A stretch of DNA of 39,855 nt from Bacillota bacterium (GCA_023433405.1 JAEZCT010000023.1:1-39855); one strand, 5' to 3'; shown: positions 1 to 8,331, counted from the stretch's first letter. Notes: generated from the sequence alone by a model not told the origin. Numbers and translations: made by a program.

Positions 1-304
1 AGCGAAGCAGGGACACCCTGCACCCAGCTCAAAGCAAGGGCAAACGGAGCATAGCTAGTGTGACGAAGCACCTTCGGCGCAAGCGCGTAAAGCTCAGTGG
101 GGTAGCTGCGTTACGCGCTTGCGAAAACAATAAATAATTTTTTCCAAAAATTATTTATTGTTTTTACCCTCCGGCAAAATCCTGGTGCCTCGCGTATTTT
201 GCCCTTGCATTTCGCCCTGGTCTGTAGTTCTTCCTTTTTTCCCAGACCAGCCACACAAGGCTATTTTGGTGCTAGGGTTACGGGGGATACTCCAATAAAC
301 CATA
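1..304 (+). repeat. Hairpin-rich 445-bp repeat, copy A (left end outside window)
   Basis: First of five copies of a dispersed element, also at about 3598, 29335, 32726 and 38836. The visible part holds the GCAGGG/CCCTGC hairpin, the long CGCAAGCGCGTAA inverted repeat, a 19-bp AT-rich hairpin at about 124-164, and a CTGGTCTG/CAGACCAG hairpin. It ends in GGATACTCCAATAAACCATA (285-304), the inverted complement of the end seen in copies C and D. The end lies 10 bp from the dnaN stop codon. It has no credible coding capacity, so it is a non-autonomous mobile element or a mobile structured RNA. Confidence 0.8.
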
Positions 305-313
305 CGCCCGACA

Positions 314-1429
314 TCAGCCCGCAATGCCCTCGCTGCGGATGCGCACCGGCAGCACAAGGAACAAAAAGGCGTCCCCCTGCGGGGGCAGTATCTTCATAGG
401 GGAAAGCGCGCCGTTCATTTCAAGGTATATTTCATCGGTGTCGCAGGCCTTGAGCGCGTCCATTAAAAACTTATTGTTAAACCCAATCTCTACCTTTGAG
501 CCTTTGGTTTCGCAGTGAACCTCGTCGTATGCCCGCCCGATGGCGGTGACGCAGGAGAGCTTGACCGTATCGCCCTCGAACATGCAGCGAATGGGGCTTT
601 TAAGCCGGTCTGTAATCAACAGGGACGCGCGCTCCACGCAGTCGCTTAAGCTGCGCACCGAGATGCGCACCCTGGAGGCAAAGCCCTCGGGGATTGCGGT
701 GCGGTAATCGAGAAAATCGCCCTCCAAAAGGCGGGAGATGACATGATAGCCGTCCACATCGAATACAATATGCTTGCGCCCCACATACAGCGAGACACCC
801 TCGCTATCCTCCCCCACCAGCTTTGCCACCTCACCAAGGGTCTTTGCGGGTACGATAAAGCGAAGCTCCTCCTCACTTTTTAGAGGCTCCCGGCGCATGG
901 CAAGACGAAAGCCGTCCACCGACACCATGGTAATGCTCTCGCCGTCCAGCTCAAACAGCGAGCCGGTCTGTACCGGGCGGGTATCGGTTACCGCTACCGA
1001 AAATATGGTTTGCGTTATCATGCTTTTAAGGGTTTTGGCTTCGAGCAGCAGCTTCTGTGTGCCGCCAATCTCGGGCAGCTCCGGGTATTCCTCCGCCGAC
1101 ATGCCGTTAATATCAAACTGCGTTGCGCCGCCGGTGACCACCGTGGCGTTTTTATCATCGCAGGATATGTTTACCCGTTCGCTGGGCATACGGCGCACCA
1201 TATCGAGAAACAGGCGCGCGGATAGCACCACAGAGCCCTCCTCTTGTACGGTTGCGGGAATCTCGGTGCTTATGCCAAGCTCAAGATCGTAGGCGGTCAG
1301 CTTCAGCTTATCGCCGTTTGTTTGCAAGAGAATGCCCTCCAGCGCGGCAATCGTGGTTTTTGCAGCGACCGCTCTGGATACGTTGGTGATGGCCTCGCTC
1401 AGTTCGCTTTTACTGCAGTTAATCACCAT
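314..1429 (-). CDS. dnaN: DNA polymerase III beta subunit (sliding clamp)
   Basis: Encodes the ring-shaped clamp that tethers the replicative polymerase to DNA. The 371 residues match the usual length of about 366-375. The protein opens MVINCSKSELSEAI and carries the family's repeated clamp folds. It ends near LVLPVRI, close to the usual C-terminal PVR(I/L), followed by a short RSEGIAG tail. It lies downstream of dnaA in the same direction, separated by the oriC region, as in other Firmicutes. GGAG lies about 13 nt before the ATG, which is rather distant. yaaA and recF, which often follow dnaN, are absent: repeat copy A begins 10 bp after the stop. Confidence 0.97.
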   Translation of the reverse strand: MVINCSKSELSEAITNVSRAVAAKTTIAALEGILLQTNGDKLKLTAYDLELGISTEIPATVQEEGSVVLSARLFLDMVRRMPSERVNISCDDKNATVVTGGATQFDINGMSAEEYPELPEIGGTQKLLLEAKTLKSMITQTIFSVAVTDTRPVQTGSLFELDGESITMVSVDGFRLAMRREPLKSEEELRFIVPAKTLGEVAKLVGEDSEGVSLYVGRKHIVFDVDGYHVISRLLEGDFLDYRTAIPEGFASRVRISVRSLSDCVERASLLITDRLKSPIRCMFEGDTVKLSCVTAIGRAYDEVHCETKGSKVEIGFNNKFLMDALKACDTDEIYLEMNGALSPMKILPPQGDAFLFLVLPVRIRSEGIAG

Positions 1430-1533
1430 ATTGTCAAATCATCTCCGTTTTAGTTGTTTTGGAGCCTTGGGGAAAGCCGCGGCTTTTTTTTCGTTTTGTT
1501 CTAATACCGGACGGTATATCATAATAATATAAA

Positions 1534-1554
1534 TAGTAGTAATAGTAGGGGGCG
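1534..1554 (+). other. DnaA-trio array and adjoining GC-rich block
   Basis: Five consecutive triplets TAG, TAG, TAA, TAG, TAG (1534-1548) are followed directly by GGGGCG. Read 3' to 5' they give GAT GAT AAT GAT GAT, which fits the DnaA-trio consensus 3'-(G/A)A(T/A)-5' that recruits DnaA to single-stranded DNA. The AT-rich run at 1517-1533 next to it is the likely unwinding site. Orientation relative to the DnaA boxes and dnaA agrees with the known model. Confidence 0.75.
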
Positions 1555-1625
1555 TTGAGATGTTGAAAAGCCCGAAAAGGCGCATATTCATCGTAAAAAA
1601 CGACAGCCACTTTTTCAGTGCGGGC

Positions 1626-1704
1626 TGTGGGTAATTTGTTGGAATGTTAAGAGGCAATTTTGCTCTTAACAGGCATGGGGAAAACCTTTCAACATTGTGG
1701 ATAA
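1626..1704. promoter_or_regulatory. DnaA boxes
   Basis: TGTGGATAA at 1696-1704 is a perfect complement of the consensus TTATCCACA. TGTGGGTAA at 1626-1634 differs by one base. Both have the same orientation, pointing towards the DnaA-trios. Confidence 0.75.
1646..1670. other. Hairpin between DnaA boxes
   Basis: GTTAAGAG and CTCTTAAC form an 8-bp stem around a 9-nt loop that can pair further (CAA/TTG). No U-run follows on either strand, so it is not a convincing terminator. It sits between the two DnaA boxes. Confidence 0.5.
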
Positions 1705-1792
1705 GCTGTGCAAAACCCGGTGTTTTATGTCAACCGTTTTAGCGCGCCGTTTTTCTCGGCTTTAAACAGTGAAATGTTAAAATGTTAAATAT

Positions 1793-3127
1793 CTAGTTGT
1801 CGCGGATGTTTTTTAGGATGTCCTCTATCATTTCGCGGTAGCGCTTATCCTTCTGCATCCGGTTTTCCACCTCTTTGATGGCGTAGACGATGGTCGAATG
1901 GTCGCGCCCGCCAAACTCCTCGCCGATGAGCGACATGGACATTTGGGTGATTTCGCGCACCACATACACCGCAACCTGCCGCGCCTGTGAGATGGTGGCG
2001 GAGCGCTTTTTGGAGCGGATATCCACCCCCGCGATGCCGTAGGTTTTGGCGACCTCCCCCACAATACGCTCCACCGTAAAGGGAACCGGCTGGTTATCGT
2101 TAAGAATATCGCGTATGGCATTTTGTGCAATGGAGATAGAGGGGGGCGTGCCGGCCAGCAGCTTGTACGCCTTTAGCTTTTTTACCGCGCCCTCGAGCTG
2201 GCGGATGTTTGTTTTCAGGCGGTTTGCAATGTATTCCGAAACATCGTCCGGCACGTCGAAGTTTAAAAGCTCCGCCTTGCGCCGGATAATGGCGATGCGC
2301 GTCTCGAAATCGGGCGCTTGAATATCGGCGAGCAGACCGCTCTCAAAGCGGGTTCTCAGCCGGTCCTCAAGGGTCTTTATTTCTTTTGGCGGGCGGTCGC
2401 TGGTCAGCACAATCTGCTTGCCCGCCATGTAGAGGGAGTTAAAGGTGTGAAAAAACTCCTCTTGGGTGCTCTCCTTGCCGCCGATAAACTGAATATCGTC
2501 CACCAAAAGAATATCCGCCGTGCGGTATTTGCTGTGAAAATCCATGGTGGTTTTGTTGGTAATGGCCTCTATCAGCTCGTTGGTGAACTCCTCACCCTTT
2601 ACATAGATAATGGTCATATTATATTTTTTGCGAATCTCATTAAGGATGGCGTAAAGCAGATGGGTTTTGCCAAGCCCCGATTCCCCGTAAATAAACAAGG
2701 GGTTATAGGAGCCGGAGGGCTTGCTTGCCACCGCCACCGAGGCCGCGTGGGCAAACTTGTTGCCGGGGCCTACAATAAAGGTCTCGAAGGTGTACTCATA
2801 CTCCCCTGTACCAAACGCCGCGCCAAAGCCCGTGCCGGGCTCGGCGGAGCGCAGGCGGGGGTCCTCGTCGCTGTTTTGCGGTCCCTCGGACACCACGTTA
2901 ATGGCAACCTCGAAGCCCAGCACCTCGGCAAACCCGCGCCCCAGCAGTGTTCTGTATTTTTGGTCGATAATCTTTTTTTGAAAATCGCTTTTTACATAAA
3001 GGGTGGCGGTATTATCCTCAAGGCTCACGGGCTCGATGCAGCGAATCCATATCTTATGCGCCGCCTCGGATAGCTCGTTTTTGCAGAAGTCGCTGACCAG
3101 CTGAAAAACCTCGTTAAATGACTCCAT
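1793..3127 (-). CDS. dnaA: Chromosomal replication initiator DnaA
   Basis: AAA+ ATPase that binds DnaA boxes and opens oriC. The 444 residues match the family. Domain I is at about 1-80, a short linker follows, the Walker A motif GESGLGKT is near 148-155, Walker B LLVDD is near 207-211, and the domain IV DNA-binding signature GGRDHST is near 404-410. Domain II is short. The gene is divergent from rpmH and upstream of dnaN, the classical Firmicute arrangement. DnaA-box-like sites upstream (3251-3259, 3283-3291) suggest autoregulation. GAGG lies immediately before the ATG, so GGAG further upstream is the more probable ribosome site. Confidence 0.98.
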   Translation of the reverse strand: MESFNEVFQLVSDFCKNELSEAAHKIWIRCIEPVSLEDNTATLYVKSDFQKKIIDQKYRTLLGRGFAEVLGFEVAINVVSEGPQNSDEDPRLRSAEPGTGFGAAFGTGEYEYTFETFIVGPGNKFAHAASVAVASKPSGSYNPLFIYGESGLGKTHLLYAILNEIRKKYNMTIIYVKGEEFTNELIEAITNKTTMDFHSKYRTADILLVDDIQFIGGKESTQEEFFHTFNSLYMAGKQIVLTSDRPPKEIKTLEDRLRTRFESGLLADIQAPDFETRIAIIRRKAELLNFDVPDDVSEYIANRLKTNIRQLEGAVKKLKAYKLLAGTPPSISIAQNAIRDILNDNQPVPFTVERIVGEVAKTYGIAGVDIRSKKRSATISQARQVAVYVVREITQMSMSLIGEEFGGRDHSTIVYAIKEVENRMQKDKRYREMIEDILKNIRDN

Positions 3128-3597
3128 ACCTCGTAGTTACTCCATTTCATTGTTATGAGGCTGTGACGGGGGTAAACACCGCCCCTCATTCAAATACACA
3201 GCCCAAAACCGGTGAAGTTGCGTAGTTTTAACCCGCAACCGTATAAAACGTGTTGATAATATGTGAAAAGGCGGTGGAATGCGGTGGATAACCCACCTGT
3301 GTTGAAAGCTTTCAACCGTTTTCACACACCCGGCGGCTGCCCCCGCGCTGCTCCGCAGCGGAGCCAAGGGCGGCAAGACGCAAAAAAGGCGGCAAAAACC
3401 GCACATTTTCACCGACTATGCAGGATATATATATAAATAGTATAGTCTCACTTTATTGTAGCAGATTTTTGCGCATTTGAAAAGAGGTAATAGCGCGGTA
3501 AAATGCACAGCCGCCAAACAAATATCCCGCTAAAACAGGCAAAGTCGCCAGTCAATTATCACCTATATAAATAGGTATAGGCGATTTAAGTAGCCCC
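3128..3597. promoter_or_regulatory. dnaA upstream region with DnaA-box-like sites
   Basis: Non-coding. TGTTGATAA (3251-3259) and GGTGGATAA (3283-3291) each differ from the DnaA-box complement by one base. An AT-rich run lies at about 3423-3465, including alternating TA at 3426-3437, and is a plausible dnaA promoter or second unwinding site. GTTGAAAGCTTTCAAC at 3301-3316 is a perfect 16-bp palindrome. I could not fix a single dnaA promoter. Confidence 0.5.
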
Positions 3598-3850
3598 CGT
3601 AACCCGCCTTTATAAACTTCGTAAAATGGTAGGCTTTTCGGTAACCATCATCAAAATGCTGGAACGTCGGCTCCCGCGCCGACAGGCGGCGTACTTTTCT
3701 TGTTCGAGAAAAGTAATCAAAAGCAAAGCAGGGACACCCTGCACCCAGCTCAAAGCAAGGGTAAACGAAGATTGACTCTTGAGACGAAGCACCTACGGCG
3801 CAAGCGCGTAAAGCTCAGTGAGGTAACTGCGTTACGCGCGCTAAAAAACA
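3598..3850 (+). repeat. Hairpin-rich 445-bp repeat, copy B (truncated both ends)
   Basis: Shares with the other copies the region from the CGTCGGCTCCCGCGCCGAC hairpin through the CTTTTCT/AGAAAAG stem and GCAGGG/CCCTGC to the start of the CGCAAGCGCGTAA inverted repeat. Both terminal TATTGGAGTATC ends and the AT-rich hairpin are missing. It lies between dnaA and rpmH. Confidence 0.75.
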
Positions 3851-3945
3851 CTACTTTAACGAAAAATAAAGCGGATGCGTGTTAATTATTAATGTAGCGC
3901 TCCCGCCCCTGTGCCGCTTTGCGTATGATTTTACGGCATTTGGTA

Positions 3946-3975
3946 TTGACATTTCGTGCGGTGGTGGTCTATAAT
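3946..3975 (+). promoter_or_regulatory. Promoter of rpmH
   Basis: TTGACA (3946-3951) and TATAAT (3970-3975) are both perfect, with an 18-bp spacer. The transcript has a leader of about 200 nt before rpmH in which I recognise no riboswitch. It is the obvious start for the rpmH-rnpA-yidD-yidC unit. Confidence 0.8.
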
Positions 3976-4183
3976 AATACCTTGCAGGGTTTTACTAAAG
4001 CCAACTATCGTTTTAAGCCTGCCGCCTTATCGAAAACCCCGTTTTTTGCTAAAATTATGGGGGATAGGCGCGGCGCTTATGGGTCTTGGGTTTATTCCGG
4101 GGGCATTTTTTGCCCTAGGTTCCAAGGACAACGGGCGGCATGTCCGGAGATGGTTGACTTGAGGGAAGGGGGGTTAGATTTAC

Positions 4184-4318
4184 ATGGTAAGAACATACCA
4201 GCCTAAAAAACGCCAGAGATCAGTAGAGCACGGCTTTCGCAAGAGAATGTCTACCAGAAACGGCCGTAAGGTTTTGGCACGCAGAAGAGCAAAGGGTAGA
4301 AAGAGCTTGACTCTATGA
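4184..4318 (+). CDS. rpmH: 50S ribosomal protein L34
   Basis: 44-residue, very basic protein MVRTYQPKKRQR... with the family motif HGFRKRM and RRRAKGRK near the C terminus, typical of L34. A purine-rich GGGAAGGGGGG sits upstream of the ATG. L34 is a late-assembling component of the large ribosomal subunit. It is the first gene of the conserved rpmH-rnpA-yidD-yidC-khpB order, divergent from dnaA. Confidence 0.97.
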   Translation: MVRTYQPKKRQRSVEHGFRKRMSTRNGRKVLARRRAKGRKSLTL

Positions 4319-4323
4319 TTGCA

Positions 4324-4352
4324 GGCCACATTCATTGTGGTCTTTCTTTTTA
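4324..4352 (+). terminator. Terminator/attenuator after rpmH
   Basis: GGCCACA-TTCAT-TGTGGTC forms a 7-bp stem with one G-U pair, followed by TTTCTTTTT. It would reduce read-through into rnpA. The following 4353-4494 holds three further inverted repeats (GAGCGTGC/GCACGCTC, TGCCGG/CCGGCA-type, GTCAGC/GCTGAC) and no gene. Confidence 0.7.
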
Positions 4353-4494
4353 GAGCGTTAGGCCTTGGTTGAGCGTGCTTGCGGCGAAGGCAGGCACGCT
4401 CCGCGTAATTGCGGCCGGTATTCTGCCGGCAATCGGGCAGGCGCGTCAGCCTATGCTGACTGCTTAAGCCAAGCAAAAGCAAAGGATGCAATGA

Positions 4495-4833
4495 ATGGTG
4501 AAGAATGTAATAACCTTTGCAGAAAACAGGGATTTTCGCAGAATGTATGCCCGAGCACAGTCGTATGTTCATCCGCTTTTGGTTACCTACTGCATGAAAA
4601 ACCGCAAGGGGCAAAAACGTTATGGCATTACCGTCAGCGTTAAGGTGGGTAAGGCAGTGGTGCGAAACCGCGCAAAGCGCCTAATCCGGGAATCCTTTCG
4701 CCTCCTTGAGGAGCAGCTGCCCGCCGGCTGGGATTTTGTGTTTGTCGCGCGCACGAAAACGCCGCAGTCAAACCTCGCCCAGGTGCAGCGAACCATGATA
4801 CAACAGCTAAAAAAGGCGGGGATTCTCTCTTGA
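4495..4833 (+). CDS. rnpA: Ribonuclease P protein component
   Basis: Basic 112-residue protein that assists the catalytic RNase P RNA in trimming tRNA 5' ends. The family signature is visible as VRNRAKRLIRESFR at about 57-70, preceded by GITVSVKVGKAV. The length is normal. The ATG at 4495 is preceded by AAAGGA. An out-of-frame ATG lies 6 nt upstream. The stop codon overlaps the TTG start of yidD, so the two are translationally coupled. Confidence 0.96.
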   Translation: MVKNVITFAENRDFRRMYARAQSYVHPLLVTYCMKNRKGQKRYGITVSVKVGKAVVRNRAKRLIRESFRLLEEQLPAGWDFVFVARTKTPQSNLAQVQRTMIQQLKKAGILS

Positions 4834-5174
4834 AGCTCAAAGAGATTACCACATGGCCTTTTATCCGGCTCATAGACCTTTATCAGCGGCACATTTCGCC
4901 CCGGCTGGGTGCGCGGTGCCGGTATTATCCTACCTGCTCGGCATATGCAAGGCAAGCGCTGCTTCGCTTTGGCTTGTTCCGGGGAGGGCTGCTGGCCGCT
5001 TTGCGTATTTTGCGCTGCAACCCGCTGTTTCGCGGCGGAATAGACCCCGTGCCCCAGCGTTTTGGGGATGCATTTCGGCTTAGGCATAAAAGGGAAAGTA
5101 AAAGTGAAAATAACAGTCCCCCGGATATGGGGAGCAAGTCCCCGGTAAACGGGAACCCGACCGACTGTCAATAA
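4830..5174 (+). CDS. yidD: Membrane protein insertion efficiency factor YidD
   Basis: 114 residues with the family's core signature: YQRHISPRLG, CRYYPTCSAYA at about 31-41, RILRCNP and GGIDPVP. It is thought to help YidC-dependent membrane insertion, acting at the membrane through an amphipathic N terminus. It starts with TTG overlapping the rnpA TGA. The tail after about residue 80 (charged, then NSPPDMGSKSPVNG) is longer than the minimal family and probably disordered. It lies between rnpA and yidC as expected. Confidence 0.94.
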   Translation: MKLKEITTWPFIRLIDLYQRHISPRLGARCRYYPTCSAYARQALLRFGLFRGGLLAALRILRCNPLFRGGIDPVPQRFGDAFRLRHKRESKSENNSPPDMGSKSPVNGNPTDCQ

Positions 5175-5195
5175 CCCCTTTGGGAGGATTGTTCC

Positions 5196-6260
5196 ATGGA
5201 TTTTTTATATAGCATTTTCGGTTACCCCCTTGGCTGGATTATGTGGTTTTGCTACAAGATCGTGCCGCTTTACGGTGTGGCGCTTTTCCTGTTTACCGTT
5301 ATCACCAAGGTACTGCTTTTGCCGCTTGCAATTAAGCAGAAAAAGTCCACCGCCAAGATGGCAGTCTTTCAGCCGAAGATTGCCGAGATTCAAAAGAAGT
5401 TTGCAAACGATAAGCAAAAGCAGCAGGAAGCAATGATGAAGCTGTATGAGGAGGAAGGGTACAACCCTATGGGCGGCTGCCTGCCCTCTCTTATCCAGTT
5501 CCCCATCCTGTTTGGCTTAATCGACGTTGTATATAAGCCGATGACTCACCTTCTGCGTCTGCCGGAGGAGATTATCACTCAGCTCAAATCCATCGCCGAA
5601 ACGCTTGGGGTTAATGTTGCGCAGTACTCGGCGCAGCTTACCATTTTGGGTGAGTTCCATAAAAACCCCGCGGCCTTTAGCGTAATTCCCGCCGAGTATG
5701 CACAGAGCCTAAACTCCCTGAAGCTGACCTTTTTGGGGCTTGATTTTACCCAGACACCGCAGCTTGCCCTTACTTTAAACGGCTCGTTTAACTGGCTTAT
5801 TATCCTGCCTGTTCTCTCGGGTGCGGCGGCAATGCTGCAAACCGTCTATATGACCCGCGTAAACCGCGTAGCAGGTCAGGAAGCCGCAGGCGGCGGCGCC
5901 ATGAAGGGTATGATGTATATCATGCCGCTGTTCTCGGTATTCATCGCCTTCTCTTTCCCGGCGGGGCTTAGCTTCTACTGGACGCTTTCCTCGTTAATCA
6001 GCTTTGTGCAGGAGTACTTCCTCAATAAGGTGTATAACCCCCAGAAGATGATTGAGCAGGTAAAGGCCGAGCAGGAGGCCAAAAAGGCGCAGCGCAAGAA
6101 TGCGCGCCGCCTCTCCCCCGCAACGGAGCCCACCGCTGTGGCGACGGTTGTGCCGGAGGAAAGCCTCACACCCAAGGAGCTTGACCGGAAGCGCCTTGCC
6201 GAGGCGAGAAAACGCGCCGCGGAGCGTTATGGTGAGGAGTACAGCGACAGCGACGATTAA
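5196..6260 (+). CDS. yidC: YidC/Oxa1 membrane protein insertase
   Basis: 354-residue multi-spanning insertase for membrane proteins. It begins MDFLYSIFGYPLGWIMW, followed by the first helix and the cytoplasmic hairpin with PKIAEIQKKFANDKQKQQEAMMKLY, then NPMGGCLPSLIQFPIL, which is typical of Gram-positive YidC. The hydrophilic groove helix contains TKVLLLPLAIKQKKS. A charged tail (about 285-354) rich in K, R and E would bind ribosomes. There is no lipobox cysteine. GGGAGGA lies 9-10 nt before the ATG. Confidence 0.96.
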   Translation: MDFLYSIFGYPLGWIMWFCYKIVPLYGVALFLFTVITKVLLLPLAIKQKKSTAKMAVFQPKIAEIQKKFANDKQKQQEAMMKLYEEEGYNPMGGCLPSLIQFPILFGLIDVVYKPMTHLLRLPEEIITQLKSIAETLGVNVAQYSAQLTILGEFHKNPAAFSVIPAEYAQSLNSLKLTFLGLDFTQTPQLALTLNGSFNWLIILPVLSGAAAMLQTVYMTRVNRVAGQEAAGGGAMKGMMYIMPLFSVFIAFSFPAGLSFYWTLSSLISFVQEYFLNKVYNPQKMIEQVKAEQEAKKAQRKNARRLSPATEPTAVATVVPEESLTPKELDRKRLAEARKRAAERYGEEYSDSDD

Positions 6261-6311
6261 TGCAAGGGGCAAACCCGGGCTTTTGCCGGCCGGTTACCCG
6301 TACCATATTTA

Positions 6312-6413
6312 ATACTAATCTCCTCAAAAAGAGTCGATAAAAATCCTCGTGAAAACCCATAAATTAAAGCTTTTCACTTGATTTTTATACTCTTTTAAAT
6401 CGGATATTAGTAT
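6312..6413. repeat. 102-bp palindromic MITE, copy 1
   Basis: Begins ATACTAATCTCC and ends GGATATTAGTAT, and the two halves are imperfect inverted repeats over almost the full length, so it folds into one long hairpin. Near-identical copies lie at 21932-22033, 31290-31391 and 38536-38637, a divergent one at 24971-25077 and a remnant at 8411-8435. All are intergenic. No coding capacity. Confidence 0.88.
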
Positions 6414-6466
6414 AAGCAGTTTGTTTGAACGGGACGGCTCAAATTTTGCCGCCATGCCGTTTTGGG

Positions 6467-6545
6467 CAAGGGCCGTTTCATCCGCAGTCACGGGCTTTGG
6501 CTCGAGGCTTCGCGGATGAATCCGGCCCTTGCTTCTTTTTTATTT
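6467..6545 (+). terminator. Long terminator downstream of yidC
   Basis: GCAAGGGCCG...TCATCCGC (6467-6485) pairs with GCGGATGA...CCGGCCCTTGC (6512-6532), giving an interrupted stem of nearly 20 bp with a 26-nt loop. TTCTTTTTT follows. It ends the rpmH-yidC unit. Confidence 0.8.
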
Positions 6546-7226
6546 TCTCATATTTTCTTAACCTGAGCGTAACGGTTTTTAGCATGGGCATAGCAGAGGG
6601 TGACGGATGGTGCAAGAAAACTTCCTGCCATTTTGTGAAGTTAAACATTATCCCCTTTATTCGACAGCCAAAAAGAGCTATAATAGCATCATGCATAAAA
6701 GCTACCCTCAGCAAAATGAGCTATACAGGATGCTTGGCCACCCCCGCCAAAGAAAAAAGGACAGGCTGACATAAATAAAGGTGTAAACAGGGCCGCACGG
6801 ATTACTTTTGTAAAAAACAAGCCTGGTTTAAAGGTTAGCTTGTTTTCGGTGTGCGGCGTAGAAATAGGGCGGGATGTTCCGGGCATTGTCCGGGCGGTTG
6901 TATTACCGCGGGGCCAATACAAAAAAAGCGGCCGCAAAAGGCCTGCCAAGCCGCAGGGCGCAGTGTCGCGGTACAGGGCTGCGCGTTTTGTTTTGCATTG
7001 GAACCAGGTAAAAAGGTCACAGGAGCCGGCGCAGTTTTATGCAGAGGAGATAGCGCGGCGGGTTTTGTGGCTTTGGGTAACAGCCCAATACAAGGCATGC
7101 CACCGGCGGCAGGGGTTTTTGTGTGCGGCTGCCCCGCAAAACCCTGCGCGGGAAGGGCTTGCCCAAAGAGCAGAGAAGCGAAAGGTTGCCGGAATACCAC
7201 CGGCAGAACGGAGGGCTGTAGGAAAA
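6546..7226 (+). other. Unassigned 680-bp region before khpB
   Basis: No gene that I accept. A TATAAT box lies at 6679-6684 with a poor -35. An open frame in phase with khpB runs from 6840, but its translation is rich in R, A and Q and matches nothing, so it is probably an accidental extension. Several inverted repeats are visible, for example GGCCGCAC/GTGCGGC around 6795-6860 and TGTATT/AATACA around 6898-6922. It is best read as a long structured khpB leader. Confidence 0.4.
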
Positions 7227-8297
7227 ATGGAGAAAGAGATTATTGGAACAGGCAAAACCGTCGATGAGGCGATTAACTCGGCCTGTGAACAGCTTGGCGT
7301 CTCAAGAGAACAAGCACAATGGGAGATTTTAGACCTGCCTAAAAAGAGCTTGCTTGGCATTCGTGTCACTCCTGCCCGGGTAAAGGTTACCTTTGCGCAG
7401 TCAAAGACCCAGTGCGCGCAGGAATACCTGAAGGAAGCACTGGCGGAGATGGGGCTTGCCCATACCGAAATTTTGGTGCAGGAGCGTGAGGAAGGCGTTA
7501 CCTTTACGCTGGAGGGCGAAGGTCTGGGCGTGATTATCGGCAGACGGGGCGAAACTCTCGATGCCCTGCAATATCTGACCGGTCTTGCCGCCAACAAAAT
7601 GGACGGCGATTACTTCAGGGTGACCATAGACAGCGGTCATTACCGTCAAAAGCGTGAAAAAACCCTCGGCGAGCTTGCCGAGCGCCTTGCTAAGAACGCG
7701 GTGCGCAGCGGACGCAGCAGCACCCTTGAGCCCATGAACCCCTACGAGCGGCGCATTATTCACGCCGCGGTGCAAAAGGTGGAGGGCGCAAGCTCCGCCT
7801 CCTTTGGTGAGGAGCCAAACCGCCGGGTGGTTATCTCCTCCAAAAACCCCGTCAGGTCGGGGGGGTACGGCTCCCGCCCGCCCTACTCAGGCGACCGCAA
7901 GCCCTATGGGAATAAGCCCCAGGGCGACCGCCCCCGTACAGGGGACCGTCCCTATGGCGACCGCAAGCCCTACTCCGGTGACCGTAAGCCTTATGGCGAC
8001 CGCCCGCAGGGCGACAGACCGCAGGGAGACCGCCCCTACGGGGAGCGCAAGCCCTATAACAATGACCGCAAGCCCTACAGTGGCGACCGCAAGCCTTACG
8101 GCAGCCGCCCGCAGGGTGACAGACCCCAAGGCGACCGTCCTCCTTACGGGGAGCGCAAGCCCTATAACAGCGGCGAGCGCAGACCCTACAGCGGCGACCG
8201 CCAGCAAAGCCAGGGCGCGCCGTCCCAGCAGCCCAAGGCGACGCCCACCCGCGACGCGGAGGATAAGCCGCTGTATTCCAAAATCGAGCTGGACTAA
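7227..8297 (+). CDS. khpB: RNA-binding protein KhpB (Jag) with repetitive tail
   Basis: 356 residues from the ATG at 7227, which follows GGAGG and AGGA. The N-terminal Jag domain is at about 1-52 (MEKEIIGTGKTVDEAI). A KH domain is at about 70-135 with the GXXG-like loop IGRRGETLDALQYL. The R3H domain is at about 142-205, containing the MNPYERRIIH core. KhpB binds RNA with KhpA and influences cell division and sRNA networks in other Firmicutes. The last 145 or so residues are an exceptional low-complexity tail built on GDRKPY, GDRPQ and GERKPYN units, almost all G, D, R, P, Y, Q, K and S, and certainly disordered. Ordinary KhpB proteins are about 205-270 residues. A terminator follows at 8332-8410. 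Confidence 0.93.
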   Translation: MEKEIIGTGKTVDEAINSACEQLGVSREQAQWEILDLPKKSLLGIRVTPARVKVTFAQSKTQCAQEYLKEALAEMGLAHTEILVQEREEGVTFTLEGEGLGVIIGRRGETLDALQYLTGLAANKMDGDYFRVTIDSGHYRQKREKTLGELAERLAKNAVRSGRSSTLEPMNPYERRIIHAAVQKVEGASSASFGEEPNRRVVISSKNPVRSGGYGSRPPYSGDRKPYGNKPQGDRPRTGDRPYGDRKPYSGDRKPYGDRPQGDRPQGDRPYGERKPYNNDRKPYSGDRKPYGSRPQGDRPQGDRPPYGERKPYNSGERRPYSGDRQQSQGAPSQQPKATPTRDAEDKPLYSKIELD

Positions 8298-8331
8298 GCA
8301 GCCGGCGTAAGCCTTGCCATACCCGTTAAAA

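Larger units (their letters stand above)
1430..1792. other. oriC (dnaA-dnaN intergenic region)
   Basis: Non-coding stretch of 363 bp between dnaA and dnaN. Going from dnaA towards dnaN it holds a consensus DnaA box (1696-1704), a one-mismatch box (1626-1634), a weak TGTTGAAAA box (1561-1569), a GC-rich block (1549-1554), five trinucleotide DnaA-trio repeats (1534-1548) and an AT-rich stretch (1517-1533). This is the order known for the Bacillus subtilis unwinding region. The window shows the sequence elements; origin activity is inferred. Confidence 0.8.

Noticed and set aside
151..399. Short frames in repeat copy A
   Set aside because: Not conserved as reading frames among the repeat copies; the element looks non-coding.
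6840..7226. In-frame N-terminal extension of khpB (about 129 codons)
   Set aside because: Residue composition is erratic, no domain matches, and the ATG at 7227 has a good ribosome site and gives the normal Jag N terminus.
7887..8207. Open frame antisense to the khpB tail
   Set aside because: It exists only because the tail repeat lacks stops on the other strand; the product is a low-complexity V/A/L repeat.
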